Positions 1-5,795 are shown, numbered from the stretch's first letter. The stretch: 5,908 nucleotides of DNA from Endomicrobium sp. (GCA_031277075.1 JAISLV010000199.1:1-5908); one strand, 5' to 3'. Numbers and translations: made by a program. The notes: generated by a model not told the origin, from the letters alone.

Positions 1-32
1 TTACGAGCATTATAGGTTTTTAGAGACGCCAT
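1..32 (-). CDS. 5' end of an unidentified gene overlapping the pyruvate kinase stop (partial)
   Basis: An ATG at 32-30 on the minus strand shares one base with the pyruvate kinase TAA stop (34-32), giving TAATG. The frame stays open to the window edge and reads M-A-S-L-K-T-Y-N-A-R. This is the usual geometry of a translationally coupled operon partner. I see no Shine-Dalgarno sequence in the last codons of the upstream gene, so initiation would depend on ribosomes terminating there. Ten residues are too few to assign a family. They do not resemble the start of a pyruvate kinase C-terminal domain, so a simple frameshift of the upstream gene is not favoured. The ORF could also be a chance opening. 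Confidence 0.4.
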   Translation of the reverse strand, partial: MASLKTYNAR

Positions 33-1057
33 TAAGGCAGTCTATAGCTGTTTTTTTCGGTAAATTTTATTATGTTTCCCATCATTTCAACGGCTTTGTC
101 GGGGTATGCTCCTACTGCGGTTTCGGCGGAAAGCATAACGTAGTCGCTTCCGTCTATTATGGCGTTTGCGACGTCTGACACTTCGGCTCTTGTGGGTATG
201 GGGTTTTCAACCATGCTTTCAAGCATTTGGGTGGCGGTAATTACAAATTTTTTGCGCGCTTTACATTTTTTAATAATATATTTTTGCACTACAGGCACTG
301 TGTAGAGAGGTATGGAAATTCCCATATCGCCTCTTGCCACCATAATGCCGTCGCAGGCGTCTAGTATGGTCGGCAAATTTTCAATGCCAAGCCTGTCTTC
401 AATTTTTGAGACCAGCTTTGTTTTTGTGTTTTTCTGTTCTTTTAAAATATCGCGCAGAGGTCTCATATCTTCTTTCGTTCTCACAAAAGAGTTTGCAATA
501 AAGTCCGCGCCGCGTTTTAAGGCAAAAAGCATATCTTGTTTGTCTTTTTCTTCCATTAACGGAAATTTTAAGTTTGCCTGCGGAATGTTGACGCCTTTAT
601 GCGTTTTTAAATTGTAATCCATTTGAACTTCGCACAGCAGCTCGTCTTTTTTTGAAACTAAAACTTTGAGCTTAAGGTTTCCGTCGTCAATAAAAATGTC
701 AAGCCCCTTTTTTATATCGGTAAAAGAGCCGCCGTAATCTATGTTGATTTTTTTATCGTCGCCTAAAATTTCTTTATTTGTAAGAATAAGTTTTTGATTT
801 TTTTTAAGCGCCGTTTTGCCGTCTTTAATTTCGCCCACTCTTATTCTATGTCCTTCAAGGTCAGCCAAAATTTTAACGTTTTTGCCGTATTTTTTGTTTA
901 AATTTTTAATTAAAATAAAATCTTTTTCATGTTCTTCATATGAGCCGTGCGAAAAATTCAATCTCGCCGTAGTCATGCCAGAATCCGCCATTTTCTTTAA
1001 AAGCGGCAAAGACCTTGTGGCTGGTCCCATAGTGCATATAATTCCTGTTTTAGACAC
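32..1057 (-). CDS. pyk: Pyruvate kinase, short form lacking the C-terminal domain
   Basis: Cytosolic last step of glycolysis: phosphoenolpyruvate + ADP to pyruvate + ATP. Of 341 residues, the N-terminal part of the TIM barrel holds ARLNFSHG (31-38, with Arg32, Asn34 and Ser36 of the substrate/cation site). The B domain spans about 70-160. The barrel resumes with VSKIE (216-220, catalytic Lys218 and metal ligand Glu220), ARGDMG (241-246, metal ligand Asp244), ITATQML (273-279, Thr276), PTRAEVSDVANA (288-299) and MLSAETAVGAYP (308-319). The usual family length is about 470. This protein stops near E. coli PykF residue ~347, so the whole C domain, normally the effector-binding and subunit-contact domain, is absent. 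The frame after the stop reads W-R-L-stop, so readthrough would not restore it. The segment equivalent to rabbit M1 113-120 reads L-E-G-H-R-I-R-V (67-74), with Arg at the Glu117 position that governs potassium dependence. The start is GTG, six bases after a strong Shine-Dalgarno sequence. The gene lies 88 bases downstream of trpB2 on the same strand. The family call is secure; activity and regulation are inferred. Confidence 0.93.
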   Translation of the reverse strand: MSKTGIICTMGPATRSLPLLKKMADSGMTTARLNFSHGSYEEHEKDFILIKNLNKKYGKNVKILADLEGHRIRVGEIKDGKTALKKNQKLILTNKEILGDDKKINIDYGGSFTDIKKGLDIFIDDGNLKLKVLVSKKDELLCEVQMDYNLKTHKGVNIPQANLKFPLMEEKDKQDMLFALKRGADFIANSFVRTKEDMRPLRDILKEQKNTKTKLVSKIEDRLGIENLPTILDACDGIMVARGDMGISIPLYTVPVVQKYIIKKCKARKKFVITATQMLESMVENPIPTRAEVSDVANAIIDGSDYVMLSAETAVGAYPDKAVEMMGNIIKFTEKNSYRLP

Positions 1058-1063
1058 CGTAAA

Positions 1064-1071
1064 CTCCTTTT
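1064..1071 (-). promoter_or_regulatory. Ribosome binding site fixing the GTG start of pyruvate kinase
   Basis: On the minus strand AAAAGGAG is followed by six bases (TTTACG) and GTG at 1057-1055. The next codons encode S-K-T-G-I-I-C-T-M-G-P, the expected beginning of a pyruvate kinase. This supports GTG as the true start, with no need for an upstream extension. Confidence 0.8.
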
Positions 1072-1145
1072 AAAAAACGCATAGCCGCGTTGACGAAAGC
1101 GCAAAATAAAGCTTTTCATTGTAAGCGCGCCTGCTTTGCGTTTAG

Positions 1146-2504
1146 TTACTTTATTTTTGGCAAATGGGTCAACGCCTCGCATACTTTTTCTTCGGGGTAT
1201 TCGTAATCAACCATTTTGCCCGATAAATAATTGTCGTAAGCCGATAAATCAAAATGTCCATGCCCGGATAAATTAAACAAAATCGTCTTCGTTTTTCCTT
1301 CTTCTTTGGCTTTAAGCGCCTCGTTAATCGCCGCCCGTATAGCGTGCGCGCTTTCGGGCGCGGGCAAAACGCCTTCGGTTCTTGTAAAAGTTATTGCGGC
1401 TTCAAAAACTTCGCGCTGCTTTACCGCGACGGGTTCGGCGAGTTTATGTTTTACTAAAGCAGAAACTAAAGGCGACGCTCCGTGATAGCGCAGCCCGCCC
1501 GCGTGAATGCCGCCCGGCATAAAAGTGTGTCCTAAAGTGTACATTTTTAATGCGGGAGTAAAACCTGAACTATCGCCGAAATCGTAAGCCAAAACGCCTT
1601 TTGAAAGTTTTGGGCAAGCCGAAGGTTCAACGGCTATCGCTCTTAAATTAGTTTTGCCCTGCAGTTTATCCATAATAAAAGGAAACGCGGTTCCTGCAAA
1701 ATTTGAACCGCCGCCAAGACACGCTATCACTATGTCGGGGTAATCGCCCGCTATTTCAAGCTGTTTTTTTGCTTCAAGCCCTATTATTGTTTGGTGCATT
1801 GCCACGTGATTTAAAACGCTTCCCAGCGAATATTTTGCGCCTTTATGCGTTATCACGTCTTCAATAGCTTCTGAAATGGCTATTCCTAAAGAACCTTCGC
1901 TGTTTGGGTCTTGCGATAAAACTTTTTTCCCCGTTTCAGTTTGAGTTGAAGGACTTGCAAAAACTTGAGCGCCGTAAGCCTGCATCAAAGATTTTCTGTA
2001 AGGTTTTTGTTCAAAAGAAATTTTGACCATATAAACTACGCATTCAAGCCCGAACATTTCGCACGCCATTGAAAGAGCCGAACCCCATTGCCCCGCGCCG
2101 GTTTCAGTGGCTATACGTTTAACGCCCGCTTCTTTATTGTAAAACGCCTGCGCCACGGCAGAATTAGATTTGTGGCTTCCCGAAGGGCTTACGCCCTCGT
2201 ATTTAAAATATATTTTCGCGGGAGTATCTAGGAATTTTTCAAGGTTTGCCGCCCTCACAAGCGGCGAAGGTCTCCAAATTTTATAAACTTCGCGCACAGG
2301 CTCTGGAATATCTATCCAACGCTCCGCGCTCATTTCCTGTTTTATTATTTTGTCGCAAAAAATGGCTTTAAAATCGTCGGGCGAGGCGGGTCTGTTTTCC
2401 CGCGCGTTATAGGGCGGGTCTAAAGGTTCGGGCAAATCGGCTTGGATATTATACCATTGTTTAGGAATATCTTTTTCGTCTAAAACGATTTTTTTAAAAC
2501 TCAT
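1146..2504 (-). CDS. trpB: TrpB2-type tryptophan synthase beta chain (PLP enzyme, free-standing)
   Basis: A 452-residue PLP fold type II enzyme that joins indole and L-serine to give L-tryptophan. It belongs to the longer TrpB2 branch, not classical TrpB of ~400 residues, as shown by the extended N-terminus, the GLRYHG motif (337-342) and ETGAGQWG, with Trp where classical TrpB has His. PLP Schiff-base Lys112 is in GSHKSN. Catalytic Glu134 is in ATETGAGQWG. The phosphate-binding GGGSN is at 264-268, PESAHA lies at about 383-388, and SGHGHFD at 413-419 provides the C-terminal serine that contacts the cofactor ring. No trpA or other trp gene lies nearby. TrpB2 proteins are known to work without TrpA, so indole salvage or a stand-alone role is plausible. 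I chose the ATG at 2504 because AAGGGG lies five bases upstream. A TTG at 2522 in the same frame would add six residues but has no ribosome binding site. Other PLP beta-replacement or deaminase activities cannot be excluded. Confidence 0.93.
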   Translation of the reverse strand: MSFKKIVLDEKDIPKQWYNIQADLPEPLDPPYNARENRPASPDDFKAIFCDKIIKQEMSAERWIDIPEPVREVYKIWRPSPLVRAANLEKFLDTPAKIYFKYEGVSPSGSHKSNSAVAQAFYNKEAGVKRIATETGAGQWGSALSMACEMFGLECVVYMVKISFEQKPYRKSLMQAYGAQVFASPSTQTETGKKVLSQDPNSEGSLGIAISEAIEDVITHKGAKYSLGSVLNHVAMHQTIIGLEAKKQLEIAGDYPDIVIACLGGGSNFAGTAFPFIMDKLQGKTNLRAIAVEPSACPKLSKGVLAYDFGDSSGFTPALKMYTLGHTFMPGGIHAGGLRYHGASPLVSALVKHKLAEPVAVKQREVFEAAITFTRTEGVLPAPESAHAIRAAINEALKAKEEGKTKTILFNLSGHGHFDLSAYDNYLSGKMVDYEYPEEKVCEALTHLPKIK

Positions 2505-2509
2505 AAAAG

Positions 2510-2515
2510 CCCCTT
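2510..2515 (-). promoter_or_regulatory. Ribosome binding site fixing the trpB2 start
   Basis: AAGGGG on the minus strand is followed by CTTTT and the ATG at 2504-2502. The site lies inside the reading frame that opens at the TTG at 2522, so it argues for the downstream ATG and a 452-residue product. Confidence 0.65.
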
Positions 2516-2539
2516 TTTCCAAGAAATTTGAAATTTTCC

Positions 2540-2636
2540 AGCCCGCAAAACCAAACGCCGTTAATTAAAAAATACAAATACATTATATTCAAAACTAGAC
2601 GACAAAGTCAAACAAGAAAAGAAAAGCCCGCAAAAC
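2540..2636. repeat. Pair of 12-base direct repeats flanking the trpB2 promoter
   Basis: AGCCCGCAAAAC occurs at 2540-2551 and again at 2625-2636, on the same strand and 85 bases apart (about eight helical turns). One copy would lie in the trpB2 leader, the other just upstream of its -35 box. The surroundings share extra A-rich and GCCG similarity. The arrangement could suit a regulator binding on both sides of the promoter, but nothing identifies one, and chance in A-rich DNA is possible. Confidence 0.4.
2582..2611 (-). promoter_or_regulatory. Sigma-70-type promoter for trpB2
   Basis: On the minus strand the -35 box is TTGACT (2611-2606) and the -10 box is TATAAT (2587-2582), separated by 18 bases. 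This is five of six plus six of six matches to consensus. Transcription should begin near 2575, giving a leader of about 70 bases before the ATG at 2504. The leader has no ATG, no run of Trp codons and no clear terminator hairpin, so classical trp attenuation is not supported. Confidence 0.75.
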
Positions 2637-2704
2637 AAAGAAGCCGCGCGGTCTCTTGCCTTATTTAAATTTGCAAAAGAATAAAAAAATGAAAAAACTG
2701 TCTG

Positions 2705-2717
2705 TAGGGCGTCCCTA
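2705..2717. repeat. Short inverted repeat TAGGG-CGT-CCCTA
   Basis: Perfect five-base arms lie around a three-base centre. A second CCCTA at 2722-2726 could pair with the same TAGGG instead, so two alternative foldings exist if the region is transcribed. It shares base 2717 with the next inverted repeat. Confidence 0.45.
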
Positions 2718-2742
2718 AAAACCCTAATGCCTTAGAGTTTTT
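2717..2742. terminator. Terminator-like inverted repeat, possibly bidirectional
   Basis: AAAAACCCTAA (2717-2727) can pair with TTAGAGTTTTT (2732-2742) across a TGCC loop, with one mismatch in 11 pairs. The arms are A-rich on one side and T-rich on the other, so each strand shows a hairpin ending in T residues, as in a bidirectional intrinsic terminator. The stem has few G-C pairs, and no upstream gene is seen that would need it. An operator or the end of an unrecognised small transcript are alternatives. Confidence 0.35.
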
Positions 2743-2826
2743 CTTAAATCAAAAAAAGCGGCAAAACCGTACTTTCCGCTGTAAAACTTAAAAAACGCAA
2801 GCAAAAAAGTTCCGCAAAAATTCTGC

Positions 2827-2855
2827 TTGACGCGAAAAAATATCGGGTATAGAAT
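2827..2855 (+). promoter_or_regulatory. Upstream promoter (P1) for the HU operon
   Basis: The -35 box TTGACG (2827-2832) and -10 box TAGAAT (2850-2855) are separated by 17 bases, five of six matches each. The predicted start is near 2862, about 80 bases before the HU ATG. Confidence 0.65.
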
Positions 2856-2866
2856 ATTAAATATTC
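2852..2866. promoter_or_regulatory. Operator-like palindrome over P1
   Basis: GAATATT-A-AATATTC is a perfect 15-base palindrome with seven-base arms. It overlaps the P1 -10 box and the expected start point, where a bound protein would block RNA polymerase. No regulator can be named, and AT-rich palindromes can arise by chance. Confidence 0.4.
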
Positions 2867-2877
2867 ATTGAAAAATG

Positions 2878-2905
2878 TTGACTTTTTTGAAATTTATATT
2901 ATAAA
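2878..2905 (+). promoter_or_regulatory. Downstream promoter (P2) for the HU operon
   Basis: The -35 box TTGACT (2878-2883) and -10 box TATAAA (2900-2905) are separated by 16 bases, five of six matches each. Transcription would start near 2912, leaving about 30 bases of leader. TAAAAT at 2902-2907 with an 18-base spacer is an alternative -10. Two promoters in tandem fit the high expression usual for HU proteins. Confidence 0.65.
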
Positions 2906-2930
2906 ATAAATCAAATTTAACGGCTTGCGC

Positions 2931-2935
2931 GGAGG
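2931..2935 (+). promoter_or_regulatory. Strong ribosome binding site of the HU gene
   Basis: GGAGG followed by six bases (CATTTA) and ATG at 2942. It is the closest match to the canonical Shine-Dalgarno sequence on the plus strand of the window, fitting an abundant protein. Confidence 0.8.
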
Positions 2936-2941
2936 CATTTA

Positions 2942-3214
2942 ATGAAGAAACCTGACGTAGTCAAACTTGTATCCGACGTTTCAGGGCTTACTCAGGGCGA
3001 TTCAAACAAAGCCATAAAGGCTTTGGTGAAAGTTATACAAGACAGCCTCAAAAAAGACGAGGTTATATCTCTTTCCGGTTTGGGTTCTTTCCGAGCTAAA
3101 AGCCGCAAGGCTAGACAGGGCAGAAACCCTAAAACCGGCGAAGTGATTCCTGTTCCGCCGGGAAAAAAGGTTTCTTTTAAGCCCACCACCACTCTCAGGA
3201 AAATAATTCAATAA
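2942..3214 (+). CDS. HU/IHF-family nucleoid DNA-binding protein
   Basis: A 90-residue protein, the standard size of an HU subunit. Such proteins form dimers that bend and compact DNA in the nucleoid. The N-terminal helical dimerisation half covers about 1-45. GLGSF (46-50) leads into the beta saddle, and the DNA-gripping arm spans about 51-76. RNPKTG at 61-66 holds the conserved Pro63 that intercalates between base pairs in HU and IHF. FKP (79-81) and a short C-terminal helix follow. Basic residues cluster at 51-61 (R-A-K-S-R-K-A-R-Q-G-R), as expected for DNA contact. The family is clear, but HU versus IHF subunit cannot be decided from sequence alone, so no symbol is given. It is the first gene of a likely operon, with the aminotransferase gene starting only 13 bases after its stop. 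Confidence 0.95.
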   Translation: MKKPDVVKLVSDVSGLTQGDSNKAIKALVKVIQDSLKKDEVISLSGLGSFRAKSRKARQGRNPKTGEVIPVPPGKKVSFKPTTTLRKIIQ

Positions 3215-3227
3215 GAGCGAAAATATT

Positions 3228-4451
3228 ATGATAAATATAGAACCGTCAAAAAAGTTGGCGCAGCTTCCGCCATACCTTTTTACAAAAATTAATTTGTTAA
3301 AAAAAGAGGCTTACGAAAAAAATTTGGACGTCATAGATTTAGGTATGGGAAACCCCGATTTGCCTACTCCTCACCACATTGTTGACAGGCTTTGCGATAC
3401 CGTAAAACACCACCATAACACGCACAGATACCCGCAGGCAAAAGGTATGCCTAAATACAGAAAAGCCGTAACCGAATGGATGGCAAGGCGTTTCGGCGTT
3501 GAACTTGACCCCGAAAACGAAGTGTTGTCGTTAATCGGCTCAAAAGAGGGCATAGCCCATTTGTGTATGGCGTATTTAAATCCCGGCGACTACGTTTTGG
3601 TTTGCGACCCCGCTTATCCCGTCCATTTTAACGGCGTCGTTTTGGCGGGCGCAAAAATCCACTCAATGCCCCTCTTAGAAAAAAACGGCTTTCTGCCCGA
3701 TTTTACAAAAATACCTGAAAAAACAGCTCAAAAAGCGAAAATAATGTTTTTAAATTACCCGAATAATCCTACGGCGGCAGTTGTTGAAGACAATGAATTT
3801 TGGAAAGAAGCCGTATATTTTTGTAAAAAATACAATATTTTATTAGTTTCAGATAACGCTTATAGCGAGCTTACTTTTGGGGATTACTGCGCTCCTTCAA
3901 TTTTTGAATTTCACGGAGCAAAAGACGTAGCTTTAGAGTTTCATTCTTTTTCAAAAACTTTCAATATGGCGGGCTGGCGTTTAGGCTGGGTTTGCGGAGC
4001 AAAAAAACTGATTTATCCTTTAGAAAAGTTCAAATCGTTTTTAGATTACGGCGCGCCGACTTTTATGCAGCTTGCGGGCGTGGCGGCTTTGAACGGTTCT
4101 CAAGACTGCGTTCGGCAATTGTCGTCCGTATATGAAAGAAGAATGAAAAAAATGGTTCGCGGTTTGCAAAAAATCGGCTGGAACGTTAAAGAGACAAAAG
4201 CTACTATGTATATTTGGGCGGGGTTGCCGGACAATCTAAAAAAAGAAGGCGCGCTGTCTGTGGCGGAAAGGCTTATAAAAGAAACGGGCGTTGTGGTTTC
4301 GCCCGGAGTGGGTTTTGGCAAATGCGGCGAAGGCTATGTGAGAATGTCGCTTGTAACTCACGATAGACGTTTCCACGACGCGCTGCTTAGAATAAACAAA
4401 TTCACAAAACAAAGCGCTCAAAATTTGCCGCGCGCAGAAAACAAAAAATAA
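3228..4451 (+). CDS. alaC: AlaC-like class I/II aminotransferase (probable alanine transaminase)
   Basis: A cytosolic 407-residue PLP enzyme of fold type I. It aligns closely, from memory, with E. coli AlaC (YfdZ): RLPPY-type start (here QLPPYLF, 12-18), D-x-G/S-MGNPD (37-44), IGSKEG (103-108), NYPNNPT (176-182, Asn180), SDNAY (208-212, Asp209 pairing with the PLP ring nitrogen, Tyr212), SFSKTFNMAGWR (240-251, Schiff-base Lys243, Arg251), ending with YVRMSL (370-375, Arg372 for the substrate carboxylate). AlaC moves an amino group between glutamate and pyruvate. Relatives act on aspartate or LL-diaminopimelate (DapL-like), so the amino donor is not certain. Hom downstream would suit an aspartate-family role, whereas AlaC similarity points to alanine. 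The ribosome binding site is weak (AAGAG overlapping the HU stop), and the ATG lies 13 bases after HU, suggesting co-transcription and perhaps coupling. The Lys/Arg/Asn-rich tail after residue 393 extends past the fold. Confidence 0.85.
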   Translation: MINIEPSKKLAQLPPYLFTKINLLKKEAYEKNLDVIDLGMGNPDLPTPHHIVDRLCDTVKHHHNTHRYPQAKGMPKYRKAVTEWMARRFGVELDPENEVLSLIGSKEGIAHLCMAYLNPGDYVLVCDPAYPVHFNGVVLAGAKIHSMPLLEKNGFLPDFTKIPEKTAQKAKIMFLNYPNNPTAAVVEDNEFWKEAVYFCKKYNILLVSDNAYSELTFGDYCAPSIFEFHGAKDVALEFHSFSKTFNMAGWRLGWVCGAKKLIYPLEKFKSFLDYGAPTFMQLAGVAALNGSQDCVRQLSSVYERRMKKMVRGLQKIGWNVKETKATMYIWAGLPDNLKKEGALSVAERLIKETGVVVSPGVGFGKCGEGYVRMSLVTHDRRFHDALLRINKFTKQSAQNLPRAENKK

Positions 4452-4459
4452 CGGGACAG

Positions 4460-4471
4460 GGTCAATTGACC
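4460..4471. repeat. Perfect 12-base palindrome between aminotransferase and hom genes
   Basis: GGTCAATTGACC is its own reverse complement. In RNA it could form a small hairpin with an AATT loop, extended by one G-U and one A-U pair. It has no following T tract, so it is not a convincing terminator. It sits 29 bases before the hom ATG and could be an operator, an mRNA element or a remnant of a dispersed palindromic repeat. Confidence 0.5.
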
Positions 4472-4500
4472 TTTGGCGCAAGCCTAAATCAGAGGATAAT

Positions 4501-5787
4501 ATGGACAAAAAACACATCAACGTAGGTTTGATAGGATACGGAACTGTCGGAAAAGGCGTAGTTAGAATTTTAGAAGAAAACAAAAAAATCATATTGCGCA
4601 AAGTGGGGAAATCTATACGCGTAAAATCAATTTGCGATTTAAACCCTATAGACAGACCGTCTCTTTACGTAAAAAATTTCAGAGATATAATAAAAGACCC
4701 TGAAATTGATTTGGTTATAGAGCTTATCGGCGGATACGAACCTGCGCGCTCAATAATTTTAGAGGCTTTACAGGCGGGAAAAAATGTGGTTACGGCAAAC
4801 AAAGCCGTCCTTGCAAAATATTGGGATCAAATTTTTACTACGGCTCAAAACTGCCAGAAATCCATTTATTACGAAGCGTCCGTAGGCGGAGTAATTCCCG
4901 TAGTTCAGGGTTTAAGCGAGGGGCTTGCGTCTGAAGAGATTTTAGAAATTAAGGGAATTTTAAACGGCACTACAAATTTTATTTTAAGCGAGATGACAAA
5001 AAACGGCGCGTCTTACGAAGACGCTTTAAAAAGCGCGCAAAAAGCAGGTTTTGCAGAGTCTAACCCGACATTTGACGTTGACGGCATAGATACGGCAAAC
5101 AAACTTGCAATACTTGCCTCTCTTGCTTGGGGCGGATGGATTAAAGTGAAAAATATTGCCGTAAAAGGCATTGCGGGTTTAAATATAGAAGACGTTTTAA
5201 TAGCGCAGGATTTCGGCTACGATATAAAACTTATAGGCAGCGCGCAAAAAACTAAAGACGGGCTTGATTTGTCGGTTCAGCCATGCCTTGTAAAACACGA
5301 CCACGCTTTTGCCACAGTGGAAAACGAATATAACGCGGTAATGATAACGGGCAAAGATTCGGGCGACGTTTTATTTTACGGAAAAGGCGCGGGACAAGGT
5401 CCTGCGGCAAGCGCGGTCGTTTCAGATATTATCAATCTTTCAGAATTTATAGTAACAAATACGGCGGGCATTGTCCCCGACGTAATTTACGATATGAAAA
5501 AGAAAATTAAAATTTTGCCCGCAGGAAGGAGCAAAGCTCCTTATTATTTGAGGCTTAGCGTTGTAGATAAGCCCGGAGTTCTTTCAAAAATATCTGGTAT
5601 TTTAGGGAAATATAAAGTTTCTATAGCAAGCCTTGCGCAGCCTGACGTAAGCAATGACGACTATGTAAGAATTATAATAATAACGCACGACACTCACAGA
5701 GAAAACCTTGAAAAAGCGTTAAAACAAATAGACGCGACAAAATCCATAATAAAATCCAAAACTGTAAAACTTAAAATTGAGCTGTAA
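4501..5787 (+). CDS. hom: Homoserine dehydrogenase with C-terminal ACT domain
   Basis: Reduces L-aspartate 4-semialdehyde to L-homoserine with NAD(P)H, the branch to threonine, isoleucine and methionine. The protein has 428 residues, typical of the monofunctional enzyme and not fused to aspartokinase. The Rossmann nucleotide site GLIGYGTVGKG is at 9-19. VVTANKAVLA (96-105) carries Lys101, and EASVGGVIPV (125-134) and GILNGTTNFIL (152-162) follow. FAESNPTFDVDGIDTANKLAIL (184-205) carries Glu186, Asp197 and Lys201, matching the yeast catalytic Glu208, Asp219 and Lys223. Residues about 348-425 form an ACT domain beginning L-R-L-S-V-V-D-K-P-G-V-L, the usual site of threonine feedback inhibition. 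The start is supported by AGAGG at 4491-4495 five bases before the ATG. Tandem stops TAATAA end the gene. It is 49 bases after the aminotransferase gene on the same strand, probably last in the HU-led transcript. Confidence 0.96.
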   Translation: MDKKHINVGLIGYGTVGKGVVRILEENKKIILRKVGKSIRVKSICDLNPIDRPSLYVKNFRDIIKDPEIDLVIELIGGYEPARSIILEALQAGKNVVTANKAVLAKYWDQIFTTAQNCQKSIYYEASVGGVIPVVQGLSEGLASEEILEIKGILNGTTNFILSEMTKNGASYEDALKSAQKAGFAESNPTFDVDGIDTANKLAILASLAWGGWIKVKNIAVKGIAGLNIEDVLIAQDFGYDIKLIGSAQKTKDGLDLSVQPCLVKHDHAFATVENEYNAVMITGKDSGDVLFYGKGAGQGPAASAVVSDIINLSEFIVTNTAGIVPDVIYDMKKKIKILPAGRSKAPYYLRLSVVDKPGVLSKISGILGKYKVSIASLAQPDVSNDDYVRIIIITHDTHRENLEKALKQIDATKSIIKSKTVKLKIEL

Positions 5788-5795
5788 TAAAGAAT

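Larger units (their letters stand above)
2612..2826. other. Non-coding spacer between divergent promoters
   Basis: This 215-base stretch lies upstream of both the trpB2 and the HU promoters, so neither predicted transcript includes it. I find no credible protein gene on either strand and no tRNA-like fold. It contains one copy of the 12-base direct repeat, two inverted repeats around 2705-2742 and a weak 5-base-arm repeat (AGCGG at 2757-2761, CCGCT at 2776-2780). It is otherwise A-rich. A small RNA or regulator-binding array is possible but unproven. Confidence 0.5.

Noticed and set aside
32..34. Pyruvate kinase shortened by a simple point nonsense mutation or readthrough stop.
   Set aside because: The same frame reads only W-R-L and a second stop after the first, so readthrough would not recover a C domain within the window.
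1072..1091. Possible terminator between trpB2 and pyk on the minus strand (AACGC, six-base loop, GCGTT, T run).
   Set aside because: The stem is only five pairs and runs straight into the pyk ribosome binding site. It is too weak to claim termination, and the two genes may be co-transcribed.
997..1182. Minus-strand ORF across the trpB2-pyk gap, and other overlapping frames inside the genes (for example 312-617, 4236-4601 and frames opposite HU).
   Set aside because: They overlap well-supported genes in other frames, lack ribosome binding sites and show no family motifs.
2505..2522. Upstream TTG start for trpB2 adding six residues.
   Set aside because: There is no Shine-Dalgarno sequence before the TTG, whereas AAGGGG stands correctly before the ATG at 2504.
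2689..2718. Tiny plus-strand frame M-K-K-L-S-V-G-R-P upstream of the terminator-like repeat, resembling a leader peptide.
   Set aside because: No good ribosome binding site or promoter precedes it, no regulatory codon run is present, and no gene immediately downstream would be controlled.
2612..2826. Riboswitch, T-box or tRNA in the long intergenic region.
   Set aside because: No conserved core motif or cloverleaf fold was visible, and the stretch lies outside both predicted leaders.
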